Assembly: GCF_001263395.1 (NCBI RefSeq)
Contig: NZ_CP011786.1
Span: 496,001-560,000 of the forward strand
Length of the DNA: 64,000 bases
Direction: 5' to 3'
DNA from: Bifidobacterium actinocoloniiforme DSM 22766
GTDB taxonomy: Bacteria; Actinomycetota; Actinomycetes; Actinomycetales; Bifidobacteriaceae
Shown: piece by piece, positions 9,129 to 17,631 of the stretch
Layout of the letters: the number at the start of each line of letters is the position of its first letter
Numbering within the stretch: the first letter of the stretch is position 1
Notes under the pieces: generated by a model
Told to the model about the DNA's origin: nothing
What the model saw: only the letters and a program-made list of their open reading frames with translations
The model's database searches: none
Made by a program: the position numbers and the translations under genes

Positions 9129-9746
9129 ATGAGTCACCCGATTATCGAGCGTTTTTCGCGCAGCAAGTACAGTCCCGACCCGCGTGACGTGATTTGGACT
9201 GTGCCCAACGTCATCTCTTTCCTACGCATTCTCTCCATCCCGGTCATCGCCTACCTGGTGGCCAGGCGCCATCTGATTATCGCCTTGGTCGTCTTGTTGG
9301 TCTCCGCCCTTTCCGACGGGGTGGACGGCATCATCGCCCGTCGTTTCAACCAGGTCTCCAAGCTTGGCCAAATCCTGGATCCGATAGCGGACCGGCTGCT
9401 GATCCTGTGCTCCGTCCTCGCGCTGTCCATAGCGAACATCCTGCCCTGGTGGCTCTTGATTCTGGTGGGGCTGCGCGACGTGCTGATGGGCCTGCAGGTC
9501 CTGCTCCTGGCCCAGCACGATTACGGCCCCTTGCCGGTCCACTTCGCAGGCAAAACCGGGACGGCCGTGCTCATGCTGGCCATACCCGCCTTGATTCTCG
9601 CGGATGCCTGGCGGACCCACTTCTTCCAAGTCCTCCACCTGGTGGCCTTGGGCGCGGTGATTTGGGGGGTCGGCCTGTATTGGTTGGCTGGCCTGATATA
9701 CGCTCGTCAGGGATTCGGCTTGCTGAAGGAGGATAGCCGGTCATGA
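9129..9746 (+). CDS. pgsA: CDP-alcohol phosphatidyltransferase (phosphatidylglycerophosphate synthase type)
   Basis: Membrane enzyme using CDP-diacylglycerol from CdsA. The CDP-alcohol signature DG-x2-AR-x8-G-x3-D-x3-D is complete in DGVDGIIARRFNQVSKLG followed by QILDPIADRL. The protein has 205 residues and about five to six membrane segments. The start at 9129 follows a GAGGAGCC site. It overlaps the next DUF881 gene by 4 bases (ATGA), the same junction as pgsA2 (Rv1822) with Rv1823 in Mycobacterium. The product is probably phosphatidylglycerophosphate, but the head group cannot be fixed from sequence alone. Confidence 0.88.
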   Translation: MSHPIIERFSRSKYSPDPRDVIWTVPNVISFLRILSIPVIAYLVARRHLIIALVVLLVSALSDGVDGIIARRFNQVSKLGQILDPIADRLLILCSVLALSIANILPWWLLILVGLRDVLMGLQVLLLAQHDYGPLPVHFAGKTGTAVLMLAIPALILADAWRTHFFQVLHLVALGAVIWGVGLYWLAGLIYARQGFGLLKEDSRS

Positions 9747-10696
9747 GTGAGCCCAGCCCGCAGCGAGCCTCCTTCCAAGTGCCGCCCGAGCGGGCCCTCA
9801 TTCATCGCCGTGCCGTTTTCTCTAAGGCCACGGCCCGTATCGGCTCCCACTTTGTTGAGGAAGACGAGACCGCCAGACCGGCACCAGGGCGTAAGCGTCA
9901 GCTCCAAGATGAATCTTTGCGCCTGATTGATGACTTGACCAACCGACCTATGGATCCACTGTTCGAGGATGCCAGGTTGACGCCTCGGCCAAGCCGTTCC
10001 TCCCTCGCTCTGTGGGTCAACCGGGTCGTCGTCTTCCTGATTTGCGCGGCCGTTGGCCTGGGGGTGGCGTCGGTGGTCCAGGTCCTGCATAGGGACCCTC
10101 GGCAGAAGGTCCGGGAGAAGCTTATTTCTCAGATTCAGGACGTATCCCAACGTTCCGACAACTTATCGGGCCAAATCGACGGTCTGCGCGGTCAAATCGA
10201 CCAGCTTTCGGCCAAAGTCGGCGCTGGGGGAGCGGCAGGGAACGGGTCGGCCAGTGATATTCTCAACGGATCGGTGGCCGTGCACGGACCAGGTGTCACC
10301 ATGACCTTGTCCAACCCCCTTTCCAGCAAAGACAATGACAAGGGCGATCAAACCAAGGTGGTCACCGACTCGGACCTCCAATGGTTCACCACCCAGCTGT
10401 GGTCAGCGGGGGCCGAGGCCATCGCGATCAACGGCCACAGAATCGGCGCCCAGACCTCCATCCGCCTGGCGGGCCAAACGGTCTTGATAGGGACCGACTC
10501 GGTCCAAAGCCCCTACCGTATAGAGGCCATCGGCGATTCGCGCGCTCTGAAGTCCCATTTCGACGAGGGGGATCAGCGCGATTACTTGTCCAAACTACGC
10601 GCAGCTAACATCACACTCCAGGTTTCATCCGCCAGGGATATTACACTGAAGGGAGCGGGGGTGCCAGATTTGCAATACGCGAGGAAGGGCAGGTAA
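9743..10696 (+). CDS. DUF881 family membrane-anchored protein (first copy)
   Basis: A 317-residue protein with a polar N-terminal cytoplasmic region (about residues 1-90), one membrane segment (VVFLICAAVGLGVASVVQVL, about 95-114), a coiled-coil-like stretch (KLISQIQDVSQRSDNLSGQIDGLRGQIDQL), then the DUF881 domain with GPGVTMTLSN, LWSAGAEAIAINGHRIG and SPYRIEAIGD. The family is conserved in Actinobacteria and Firmicutes; its function is not established. It lies between pgsA and sbp, as in the mycobacterial Rv1822-Rv1828 block. Topology suggests the DUF881 domain is outside the membrane. Confidence 0.85.
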   Translation: MSEPSPQRASFQVPPERALIHRRAVFSKATARIGSHFVEEDETARPAPGRKRQLQDESLRLIDDLTNRPMDPLFEDARLTPRPSRSSLALWVNRVVVFLICAAVGLGVASVVQVLHRDPRQKVREKLISQIQDVSQRSDNLSGQIDGLRGQIDQLSAKVGAGGAAGNGSASDILNGSVAVHGPGVTMTLSNPLSSKDNDKGDQTKVVTDSDLQWFTTQLWSAGAEAIAINGHRIGAQTSIRLAGQTVLIGTDSVQSPYRIEAIGDSRALKSHFDEGDQRDYLSKLRAANITLQVSSARDITLKGAGVPDLQYARKGR

Positions 10697-10701
10697 CAGT
10701 C

Positions 10702-11034
10702 ATGGCCGCAATTCTAGGATTGATTGTCGGCATCGTAGCCGGCGTCTTCCTGCAGCCGGACATACCGGTGACCCTCCAGCCCTACCTGCCAATCATGGTC
10801 GTGGCCGCCTTGGACGCCCTGCTGGGCGCGGCCCGATCCTACTTTGAACGCTCCTTCTCCGACCGCGTCTTCGTCGTCTCCTTCTTCTCGAATGTGATTA
10901 CGGCCACCCTCCTTGTCTTCCTGGGCAATCAGCTGGGTGTCGGCTCCCAGCTTTCCACAGCGGTCATCGTGGTCCTGGGCATCCGCATCTTCTCCAATGT
11001 CTCCGCCATCCGGCGCTTCATTTTCAAGGGCTGA
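10702..11034 (+). CDS. sbp: Small basic protein, DUF1290 (Sbp) family
   Basis: A 110-residue integral membrane protein with about three hydrophobic segments. The conserved core P(Y)LPIMVVAALDALLGAARSYFE and IRIFSNVSAIRR match the small basic protein family (Bacillus Sbp, mycobacterial Rv1824). Its function is unknown. The family almost always sits between or beside DUF881 genes, which suggests a membrane complex. It begins 5 bases after the first DUF881 gene and ends 6 bases before the second. Confidence 0.88.
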   Translation: MAAILGLIVGIVAGVFLQPDIPVTLQPYLPIMVVAALDALLGAARSYFERSFSDRVFVVSFFSNVITATLLVFLGNQLGVGSQLSTAVIVVLGIRIFSNVSAIRRFIFKG

Positions 11035-11040
11035 GCGCCG

Positions 11041-11808
11041 ATGAAATTCAACCTCGCCAAACGCCCGGGACGTACGCCCCCTAGCATCCCACCCGGAGCC
11101 CCTCCGGCGCCAGGCCGGTTCAGTTGGAGAAAAGGCGATGACACACGCACCGGTTCCTTCCCAGTTGTGCGTCGTAAGCCCCCGCGCGCCCTGGGGTCAA
11201 GGGCCACACGGGTCAAGGTTCTGACCAGTCTGCTGGTTGCCTTCCTCTGCGCCTTGCTGGGTTTCGGCTACGCCGTCCAGGTGCACAACACCAAATCCAC
11301 TTATGAGGGATTGAGCGAGGACGAGCTGGTGCGTCTCCTGGACGAGACCAGCACCCAAGTCGACAAGCTGGAGGAGCGCAAAAGCCAGTTGGGCGAGCAA
11401 CTGCGGTCCATTCAATCCGCGGCGGACAAGCAGCAGGAGGCCGCTCGAATCGCCAAGCAGAACGAGACCGCCTCCGGCATTCTGGCCGGTCACCTGCCCG
11501 CAGAGGGCAAGGGGGTCGAGATTTCAATCCAGGAGGGGAACGACCGGGTGGACGCCTCCACCATGTTCACCTTGATTGAAGAGCTACGCAACGCCGGCGC
11601 CGAAGTGATCGCCCTCAATGGCGTGCGCGTAGTCACGTCCACCTACGTGAAGGACAGCAAGGATGGGGTCGTCTGCGACGGCCACAATCTGACCGCGCCT
11701 TACCGTATCCAGTTCCATGCGCAGGTATCAGTTACCCAGTCTAACAGTGTCAGAATTGACCAGATACGGCAACCGCAGCACTATCAGTACGCTCAAACGG
11801 TACAATAG
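11041..11808 (+). CDS. DUF881 family membrane-anchored protein (second copy)
   Basis: A 255-residue paralogue of the gene at 9743. It has a basic, Pro-rich cytoplasmic start, a membrane segment (VLTSLLVAFLCALLGFGYAV, about 60-80), a coiled-coil (VDKLEERKSQLGEQLRSIQS), then the DUF881 core with GKGVEISIQEGN, ELRNAGAEVIALNGVRV and APYRIQFHAQV. The two copies flank the small basic protein and could form a hetero-oligomer on the outer face of the membrane; that is inference. The FHA gene starts 6 bases downstream, so all four are probably one transcript. Confidence 0.85.
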   Translation: MKFNLAKRPGRTPPSIPPGAPPAPGRFSWRKGDDTRTGSFPVVRRKPPRALGSRATRVKVLTSLLVAFLCALLGFGYAVQVHNTKSTYEGLSEDELVRLLDETSTQVDKLEERKSQLGEQLRSIQSAADKQQEAARIAKQNETASGILAGHLPAEGKGVEISIQEGNDRVDASTMFTLIEELRNAGAEVIALNGVRVVTSTYVKDSKDGVVCDGHNLTAPYRIQFHAQVSVTQSNSVRIDQIRQPQHYQYAQTVQ

Positions 11809-11814
11809 GTCTTT

Positions 11815-12252
11815 ATGACAGAACCGATTCCCACCGCGGGCGAAACAACCATCATCGGCATGCCCGCACTGCACGTACCCGTTACTTCGACCGGTGACCG
11901 ACCGCTCACCCAAGAGGACCTGGACACCATCTCCCGACTGGGTCCGGGCACGGCCCTCCTGATTTCGACGCGCGGCGCCGTCTCCGGCTCACGCTACCTG
12001 CTCGACGAAGACCAGGTCAGCGTAGGTCGAGACCCTAAGGCCGACATCCTCCTTGACGACTCCACGGTCTCACGCTCCCATGCCGTGTTCGACCGTTCAC
12101 CAGAGGGCTATACGGTCCGCGACGCCGGCAGCCTGAACGGCACGTACGTCAACCGCCAGCGGGTTGATCAAGCTTTGCTGCATAATGGCGATGAAATTAT
12201 GGTAGGCAAGTTCCGCTTGGTCTATTTCACCCGATCAGCGATTGTCGGTTAG
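11815..12252 (+). CDS. garA: FHA-domain protein, GarA/OdhI type
   Basis: A 145-residue protein with a short disordered N-terminus and one forkhead-associated domain (about 55-140). FHA hallmarks are VSVGRDPKADILLDD, STVSRSHAVF and DAGSLNGTYVNRQRV. The N-terminus holds ETTI at residues 10-13, matching the ETTS phospho-threonine motif of GarA and OdhI. In those proteins a Ser/Thr kinase phosphorylates it, and it then folds back onto the FHA domain. GarA and OdhI control 2-oxoglutarate dehydrogenase and glutamate metabolism. Here the target is open, since bifidobacteria are not known to have a complete citric acid cycle. Confidence 0.88.
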   Translation: MTEPIPTAGETTIIGMPALHVPVTSTGDRPLTQEDLDTISRLGPGTALLISTRGAVSGSRYLLDEDQVSVGRDPKADILLDDSTVSRSHAVFDRSPEGYTVRDAGSLNGTYVNRQRVDQALLHNGDEIMVGKFRLVYFTRSAIVG

Positions 12253-12253
12253 C

Positions 12254-12277
12254 GGGGGAGGGGTTCGCCCCCCCCCA
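12254..12277 (+). terminator. Terminator hairpin after the FHA gene
   Basis: A G-rich arm (GGGGGAGGGG) faces a C-rich arm across a TTCG tetraloop, directly after the stop at 12252. No T run follows. It ends the pgsA-DUF881-sbp-DUF881-garA transcript. Confidence 0.7.
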
Positions 12278-12394
12278 TCACAAGTGATTTGTAGGCGTTT
12301 CAGGGGGATTGAACTTCCGATTGGTTCCTGCTTCTCATTTTCGCTTACACTGGATTCATCTAGGGGAGTAGGCACTCACGAAGGAAGAAGAGTG

Positions 12395-13042
12395 ATGAGC
12401 GTTAAGAGGGGAACAAGCGCGCCGAACGGAACCGGGCAGGAGAGGGTTCAAGCTATCCAGGGCGAACTGTTCGCCGCCACCGGCGACGAGCCCGTCACAC
12501 GGGGCTACCGGGGTTCGGTCGCCTCTGAGGTGGCTGGAATCACCTATAGGCAGCTGGACTACTGGGCGCGTAAGGGAATCATGGAGCCTTCAATCACTCA
12601 GTCCCACGGCTCGGGTTCCCGGCGTCTGTACTCCTTTAAGGACATCGTGATTCTGGCCGTCCTTAAGCACTTGCTCGACATAGGCGTAGTGCTGCCGAAT
12701 GCGACCGTGGCTGTCGGCTTCCTTTCCCGCAAATCCACCCAAAGCTTGGAGGACGTCACCATCGTCTGTGATGGTGAGTCGGTCGAGGATTGCCAGAGTT
12801 CCGAGCAACTATTCGAAATCATGACCTCCGGCAAAGCGGTCTTTGCAATGGCGGTAGGCTCAATCTGGCGGCAGGTTCGCGATGACCTGGTCGACAAGGA
12901 TTATGTGGACCTTGACGAGGATTCCGTCTTCCAAGGGAAGCTGCGCAGGCCACTGGAAGAGATGGCGATTGAACGTTTGCGCCAGCGTATCGAGCTCCAG
13001 CAGGCCGAGCGCCGTGAGTACGCGCCGCTGCGCCTCGCATGA
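12395..13042 (+). CDS. MerR-family transcriptional regulator (Rv1828 type)
   Basis: A 215-residue protein with an unusual placement: the winged helix-turn-helix starts near residue 40 (ASEVAGITYRQLDYWARKGIMEPS, with GSGSRRLYSFKDIVILAVLKHLLDIGV), after a polar leader. The C-terminal half (about 120-215) resembles the DUF ligand-like domain of mycobacterial Rv1828, with DGESVEDCQSSEQLFEIM. AAGGAAGAAG precedes the ATG. Its place after the FHA gene matches Rv1827-Rv1828. It has its own leader after a terminator, so it may be separately controlled. Target genes are unknown. Confidence 0.85.
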   Translation: MSVKRGTSAPNGTGQERVQAIQGELFAATGDEPVTRGYRGSVASEVAGITYRQLDYWARKGIMEPSITQSHGSGSRRLYSFKDIVILAVLKHLLDIGVVLPNATVAVGFLSRKSTQSLEDVTIVCDGESVEDCQSSEQLFEIMTSGKAVFAMAVGSIWRQVRDDLVDKDYVDLDEDSVFQGKLRRPLEEMAIERLRQRIELQQAERREYAPLRLA

Positions 13043-13301
13043 GCCCAACCCATATGCGGTTGTTCCTGGCGGAGCATTTTCGTCTGGGCGGTTGATCACT
13101 TGTTCATTTGATGACTAACCCATGAGTGCCTTACGAAGGGGAGAAGCGCAATAGCGGATCGCATCCTACGGTGGTTCGCACTGATTGCTAATTTGACATA
13201 ACGTACATTATCGGCTTTTAGGGTTTTGCTAGAATCGGAGGCTCGGGAGCGCCGCTTGCTTGGTCTGTGCTCAACGAGCAAATCCATGACAACTGCTGCG
13301 T
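13043..13301. other. A/T-rich gap between convergent genes, promoter-like elements
   Basis: The MerR gene and the HAD gene converge here. The middle is clearly A/T-richer than its surroundings. It carries TTGACA at about 13194-13199 and TAGAAT near 13230, but their spacing is about 31 bases, too far for a normal promoter. No ORF or strong hairpin was found. Confidence 0.35.
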
Positions 13302-14051
13302 TCAAACCTTGGCGGTCGCCGGCAGGAAGTATTCCTCAACCGCTTGAGCAAGATCGTGCACGTGCTCGATGACTCGGTAACAGCCGTGCTCAGCTAACTC
13401 GCCGGCCTCGGCGTAGCCCCAACCGCATCCAAGGCAGTCAAGCCCGACAGCGTGGGCCCCGTCAGCGTCCGTCCACCGGTCGCCGACCATCAACGCCTGG
13501 TCGCCGGCCTCTGGGTTGAATCCTAATGAATCGAATCCATAACTGATGACTTGATCCTTGCGAACCCTGGATGAATCCTGGGAAGCCCCGAATACGTCAT
13601 CTAGGAGTGGCTCCAGTCCGAAATGCCCGCAGATGGACTTAGCCTGCGCCTCGGGTTTGCATGTGGCTACAGACAGGTGGAAGCCCGCTCGGCGCAGGGC
13701 CCGTAGCTGATCCGGCACGTCCGGAAACACGGAGTTGCACAGGGTGCCCGTTACTAGGCGGCCAGAGCCTGAAGGGTCCTCGAAGATCGCCCTGTCGGTG
13801 TAATAACTGCGGTAGATGCTCACCGCGCGCCCAATGAGCGACTCGTCGACATGGTTGCGGCGCAGGGATGCAGGAATCGATGGACCGATGAAGCGTCTGA
13901 GCTCGGCCTGCGAAGGAACCGGCAGACCCAAGTCCTCGAAAGTCTTCACCACCGACGCGATGATGCCCGGATGGGATGCCGTCAGCGTGCCATCCAGATC
14001 CAGAAGCACTATGGTTCGGGCGTGCTCGCCTATTTGTCCTTCCGAGGCCAT
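13302..14051 (-). CDS. HAD-family phosphatase, phosphoglycolate phosphatase type
   Basis: A haloacid-dehalogenase hydrolase of 249 residues. Motif I is IVLLDLDGTLT near the N-terminus (both Asp present); motif II lies in HLSVATCKPEAQ; motif III/IV is MVGDRWTDADGAHAVG. The cap is helical, as in Gph/PgmB subfamily I enzymes. The substrate cannot be fixed; phosphoglycolate or a sugar phosphate is likely. I chose the start at 14051 (MASEGQIGEH) because the longer frame from 14096 would overlap the rbpA stop. It lies 16 bases after rbpA on the same strand. Confidence 0.85.
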   Translation of the reverse strand: MASEGQIGEHARTIVLLDLDGTLTASHPGIIASVVKTFEDLGLPVPSQAELRRFIGPSIPASLRRNHVDESLIGRAVSIYRSYYTDRAIFEDPSGSGRLVTGTLCNSVFPDVPDQLRALRRAGFHLSVATCKPEAQAKSICGHFGLEPLLDDVFGASQDSSRVRKDQVISYGFDSLGFNPEAGDQALMVGDRWTDADGAHAVGLDCLGCGWGYAEAGELAEHGCYRVIEHVHDLAQAVEEYFLPATAKV

Positions 14052-14067
14052 TGAGAGCTTCCCGCCT

Positions 14068-14415
14068 TCACTCGTAGTCAGGGAACCAGCCTTCACGGCG
14101 CATCTTCAGACGCTTATCGAGCAGGACCTTGAGCTCATCCTCGGATCGGCGCTCCATCAACATGTCCCAGTGCGTGCGGGTGGGCTTGCCGGTATGGTTG
14201 ACTTCGGTCTCGTCCTCCCCCTCACGGCGGGCGATCTGCCCGCAGCGGCACTCCCACTCGTCAGGCACTTCGGCACCTTCAGCTAAGGGCAGAATCGTCC
14301 GGTGCCCCTTGGGGCAGACATAGGCCACCTCGCGGCGGGGCGCAAAGTCCACATTGTCGTCGGACTCCAACGATTTAGCGCCAATACTCATACCGCGAAG
14401 ACTGCGTTCGGCCAT
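14068..14415 (-). CDS. rbpA: RNA polymerase-binding protein RbpA
   Basis: An actinobacterial transcription factor that binds the sigma factor and RNA polymerase and stabilises open complexes. At 115 residues it has MAERSLRGMSIGAKSLESD at the N-terminus, a zinc-ribbon-like core with CPKGH and CRCG, and the sigma-interacting C-terminus THWDMLMERRSEDELKVLL. GGAGGAA precedes the ATG. Its presence is a strong actinobacterial marker. It lies downstream of the helicase gene. Confidence 0.95.
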   Translation of the reverse strand: MAERSLRGMSIGAKSLESDDNVDFAPRREVAYVCPKGHRTILPLAEGAEVPDEWECRCGQIARREGEDETEVNHTGKPTRTHWDMLMERRSEDELKVLLDKRLKMRREGWFPDYE

Positions 14416-14513
14416 GCTTCCTCCATGTATAGGGCTTCCAGGGACAATACCACTCCCAAACTACAAAACAGCTCGGACCTCGCTCTTATTCCCATCCCGG
14501 CGGGTCGGGGCGT

Positions 14514-17186
14514 TCAATCTACACCTGTATAGGCAACGATCCCACGGTTTACCGCTTGCACCGCGCGGCGGGCCGTCTGAGCGATCCCCCTCGAGTGAGG
14601 CTCCAAATAGGGCTCAACCTGGATGATTTGGGTGAGTACGTCAGACAGGCGCTTGGCGTTACGCACGAAATCGCCCGCGGTCAAGTCGCTGCCCTGAAGG
14701 ATCCGGGCCAGACTCTCTCCCCCGGCCCACTCGTATATGACGCCAGCCAAGCCGAAGTCCAATTCCGGTAGTTCGGTGGCTAGACCAGCCTCATCACAGG
14801 CGTCCGCCACTTGCTTCCAGATGCCCTCCATGTCGGCGGCCGCGGCCGCTAGACGCCCCTCTGGCTCACCTGGGTAGCGGCCCAGCTCCCTGGTCAGCCC
14901 TCCCCCACGGGACTCGTAGACCAGGGCCGACAGCGCGGCGGCCAATTCGCGTGGCTCCAGCTCATCCAAGGCACCGGACAGGAGTGTCTGCGCCAGGACC
15001 AAGTCCTGCTCGCTGTAGATTCGACGCAGGAGCTGCCCACTCTGGGTCAGTCGGTAATCATTGCGCCAACTGGCTTCGCCTTCAGCGCCCACCCGGTGTT
15101 CGACCTGCCTCAAGTAACCCATGCGTTGTAGGATCTGGCAGATTCTGTCAAATTGGCGGGCCACTGATCCCGTGCGCGAAGCATAGCGGTCTTTGGCCAA
15201 ACCGAGTTCGCGCCGCTCCCGCAGCCAGCGGCGCGTCCACTTCAGGTGGTCCTGGAGGTGGGGGCATCCGCGGCATGGATGCTCGCGTTCAGCCTCTTTG
15301 AGCTCATTGATCTTGCGGTCCACCGCGGCGAAGGCCTCGCGCCGCTCCAAATCAGAGGCGAACACCTGGCGTTTCAGGGCGCGTCTGCCTTTCTTCTGTA
15401 CGCACGACAGGCCAGCCCGGATCAGGGCGAAGTCGGTGACATCGCCGTAGTCGCAGTGAGCGGCCTGTTCGTAGCCCTCCATCGCTTCCTTGAGCTTACG
15501 GATTTGCACCTTCAACTCGGAGGCTGATTCATTCGCCTCCCACTGGGCGAAGGAGTGGGCCAAGGTTGTACGGGCCGTCTCATAGTCGCTCGAGTTGAGC
15601 AGGTTGACCGCCATGTTGAAGGTAGGGCGGAAGGAGGAGTGCAGGGGGTAGACGCGCTTGCTCGACAGGGAGGCCATGGTCTCCGGCTTGAACCCTTGAT
15701 GGTCCACAACGATCGCATGGCCTATCGAGTCGATCCCCCGTCGCCCCGCGCGCCCGGTCAGTTGGGTGAACTCCCCTGGCGTCAACGCCACATGGCCTGT
15801 ACCGTCATATTTCTCCAGCTTTTCCACGACCACGCAACGGGCAGGCATGTTGATGCCCAGGGCCAGGGTTTCCGTGGCGAACACCGCCTTGACCAAGCCC
15901 AGCTCGAAGAGGCGCTCGACGACCTGGCGGAAGAGCGTGATCACCCCTGCGTGGTGCGCTGCTATCCCCTGCTCCAGGGCGAACCGGAACTGCGAGTAGC
16001 CCAGGGCCTTTAAATCAGCATGGCTCAGCTGCCCTTCGACCATGCCGTCCACAATTCGGCGAATGCGCAGGGCTTCCTCGTCGGTGGTCAGTTTGAGGCC
16101 AGCGTCCAGGCACTGCCTGACCGCATCGTCGCAACCGTTGCGTGAGAAGATGAAATAGATGCCTGGCAGCATCCCCAGGTAGTCCAATTCATCAACGACC
16201 GCCCAGCGGCGGGGTGTATGCCGGTTCGGCTGCCTGACGGACTCCGCCCCTCGGCGTCCCTGGCCACCCCGCCTCCGCCCGGGTCGTTCGCTCCGGCGGG
16301 AGCGCAGGGCCAGGTCGTCCAACTGCGAGAGGCGCGAAACCAGGCGGGGGTTGATTTTCGCGCTCTGCTTGCCGGACTTGTCTCGCCGGTAGAGATCAAT
16401 GACCTCAGGTTCGGTGCGCTCGTCCTCCTGCACGATGACGTGCTGCTCCAGGGGCACCGGGCGTCGCTCCGAGACCACCAGTTGTGTCTTGCCCCGTACC
16501 GAGGCGATCCATGAGGAGAAGTCCTCCACGTTCGAGACCGTGGCGGACAGGCCGACCACTTTGACAGTGCGCGGCAGATGGATGATGACTTCCTCCCAGA
16601 CTGGTCCCCGGAAACGGTCGGCCAGGTAATGGACCTCATCCAAGACGACATAGCGCAGGGCGTTCAGCGTGGTCGAGCACTCGTAGAGCATGTTGCGCAA
16701 GACCTCGGTGGTCATCACCACGATGTCGGCCTCGGAGTTGATGGAGGTGTCTCCCGTGAGCAGCCCCACCTTGTCCTCGCCGTACAAATCCACCAAATCG
16801 TGGTATTTCTGATTGCTCAACGCTTTGATGGGCGTCGTGTAGAAGGCCTTGACGTTCTGCTCTTGGGCCAGGTGGACCGCGAAATCCGCGATGATGGTTT
16901 TACCGGCGCCAGTAGGCGCAGCCACCAATACATTATTGCCGGCCTCCAAAGCGTCGATGGCCTCAATCTGGAAGTCGTCCAAGTCAAAGGACAATCCGGC
17001 GGCGAACCGCCCGGCGGCGCTGGCGGCCCGATGCTGCCGGGCCTTGAACTGCGCGTAGCGGTTAGCTGGGTCCTGACCGCTTTCTTGCTCTGGGCGCTTG
17101 CGTGTTCGGCCGCGCCCCCGCACGGCCCCACTGTCAGCGTAACCAGTTCCGTCCGTCGCGGGAGCGGCGTGAACATGACGTGACAT
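14514..17186 (-). CDS. helY: Ski2-like DEAD/DEAH-box RNA helicase (HelY type)
   Basis: An 890-residue superfamily 2 helicase. The Walker A motif APTGAGKT lies at residues 90-97, TTPIKALSNQKY is motif Ia, LDEVHYL (DEVH box) lies near residue 180, LSATVSN is motif III, and the C-terminal helicase half has TETLALGINMPARCVV and QLTGRAGRRGID. A basic insert (RRGGQGRRG) sits between the lobes, and a DSHCT-like domain closes the protein (EGIWKQVADACDEAGL). Homologues are mycobacterial HelY (Rv2092c) and eukaryotic Mtr4/Ski2. A role in RNA turnover is likely but not proven. Confidence 0.9.
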   Translation of the reverse strand: MSRHVHAAPATDGTGYADSGAVRGRGRTRKRPEQESGQDPANRYAQFKARQHRAASAAGRFAAGLSFDLDDFQIEAIDALEAGNNVLVAAPTGAGKTIIADFAVHLAQEQNVKAFYTTPIKALSNQKYHDLVDLYGEDKVGLLTGDTSINSEADIVVMTTEVLRNMLYECSTTLNALRYVVLDEVHYLADRFRGPVWEEVIIHLPRTVKVVGLSATVSNVEDFSSWIASVRGKTQLVVSERRPVPLEQHVIVQEDERTEPEVIDLYRRDKSGKQSAKINPRLVSRLSQLDDLALRSRRSERPGRRRGGQGRRGAESVRQPNRHTPRRWAVVDELDYLGMLPGIYFIFSRNGCDDAVRQCLDAGLKLTTDEEALRIRRIVDGMVEGQLSHADLKALGYSQFRFALEQGIAAHHAGVITLFRQVVERLFELGLVKAVFATETLALGINMPARCVVVEKLEKYDGTGHVALTPGEFTQLTGRAGRRGIDSIGHAIVVDHQGFKPETMASLSSKRVYPLHSSFRPTFNMAVNLLNSSDYETARTTLAHSFAQWEANESASELKVQIRKLKEAMEGYEQAAHCDYGDVTDFALIRAGLSCVQKKGRRALKRQVFASDLERREAFAAVDRKINELKEAEREHPCRGCPHLQDHLKWTRRWLRERRELGLAKDRYASRTGSVARQFDRICQILQRMGYLRQVEHRVGAEGEASWRNDYRLTQSGQLLRRIYSEQDLVLAQTLLSGALDELEPRELAAALSALVYESRGGGLTRELGRYPGEPEGRLAAAAADMEGIWKQVADACDEAGLATELPELDFGLAGVIYEWAGGESLARILQGSDLTAGDFVRNAKRLSDVLTQIIQVEPYLEPHSRGIAQTARRAVQAVNRGIVAYTGVD

Positions 17187-17261
17187 CGGGCTCTCTCCCC
17201 CACACCATTAGTTGGACTTGAAATGCCTGTATCACTGTATACAGACCCCCTACCCAACCGC

Positions 17262-17576
17262 CTAGTCGTTAAAGGTTTGCCATGACTTCCAAGTATCGTT
17301 GTGGCGCTCGCGGGCCGCCTCTTTGCGCTCCAGAACCTTGGCGTGGGCGCTTGCGTAGCGATCCGCTGAAGTCGACAAGGGTTCGGTGAAAGCTGGGTCT
17401 TGCTCGGGGCGCTCCGGGGCCTGCAGACGGGAGGGGCCCAGGCGCTGGCTGCTGGCGGCGACGAGCGAACCCACAACATGGGCCGCTGATCGCGCACGGC
17501 GGAAAACGTAAATTCCACCAGAGACCAGCATGACGATCATCAGGATCACTATGGCCAGCCAAATCCACCAGGGCAT
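17262..17576 (-). CDS. Small single-pass membrane protein
   Basis: A protein of 104 residues starting MPWWIWLAIVILMIVMLVSG, a clear membrane anchor, followed by a charged cytoplasmic tail with SADRYASAHAKVLERKEAARERH, likely helical. The start at 17576 has a GAAGGAGGAAAC site; a longer frame from 17684 would overlap pafBC. I do not recognise the family. It lies between pafBC (55 bases upstream) and helY (75 bases downstream) on one strand, so it may share their transcript. Confidence 0.75.
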   Translation of the reverse strand: MPWWIWLAIVILMIVMLVSGGIYVFRRARSAAHVVGSLVAASSQRLGPSRLQAPERPEQDPAFTEPLSTSADRYASAHAKVLERKEAARERHNDTWKSWQTFND

Positions 17577-17631
17577 CGTTTCCTCCTTCAAGGAATCAGG
17601 AGCCGGGAGCTGCGCTCGCCCAGCCCGGGGG

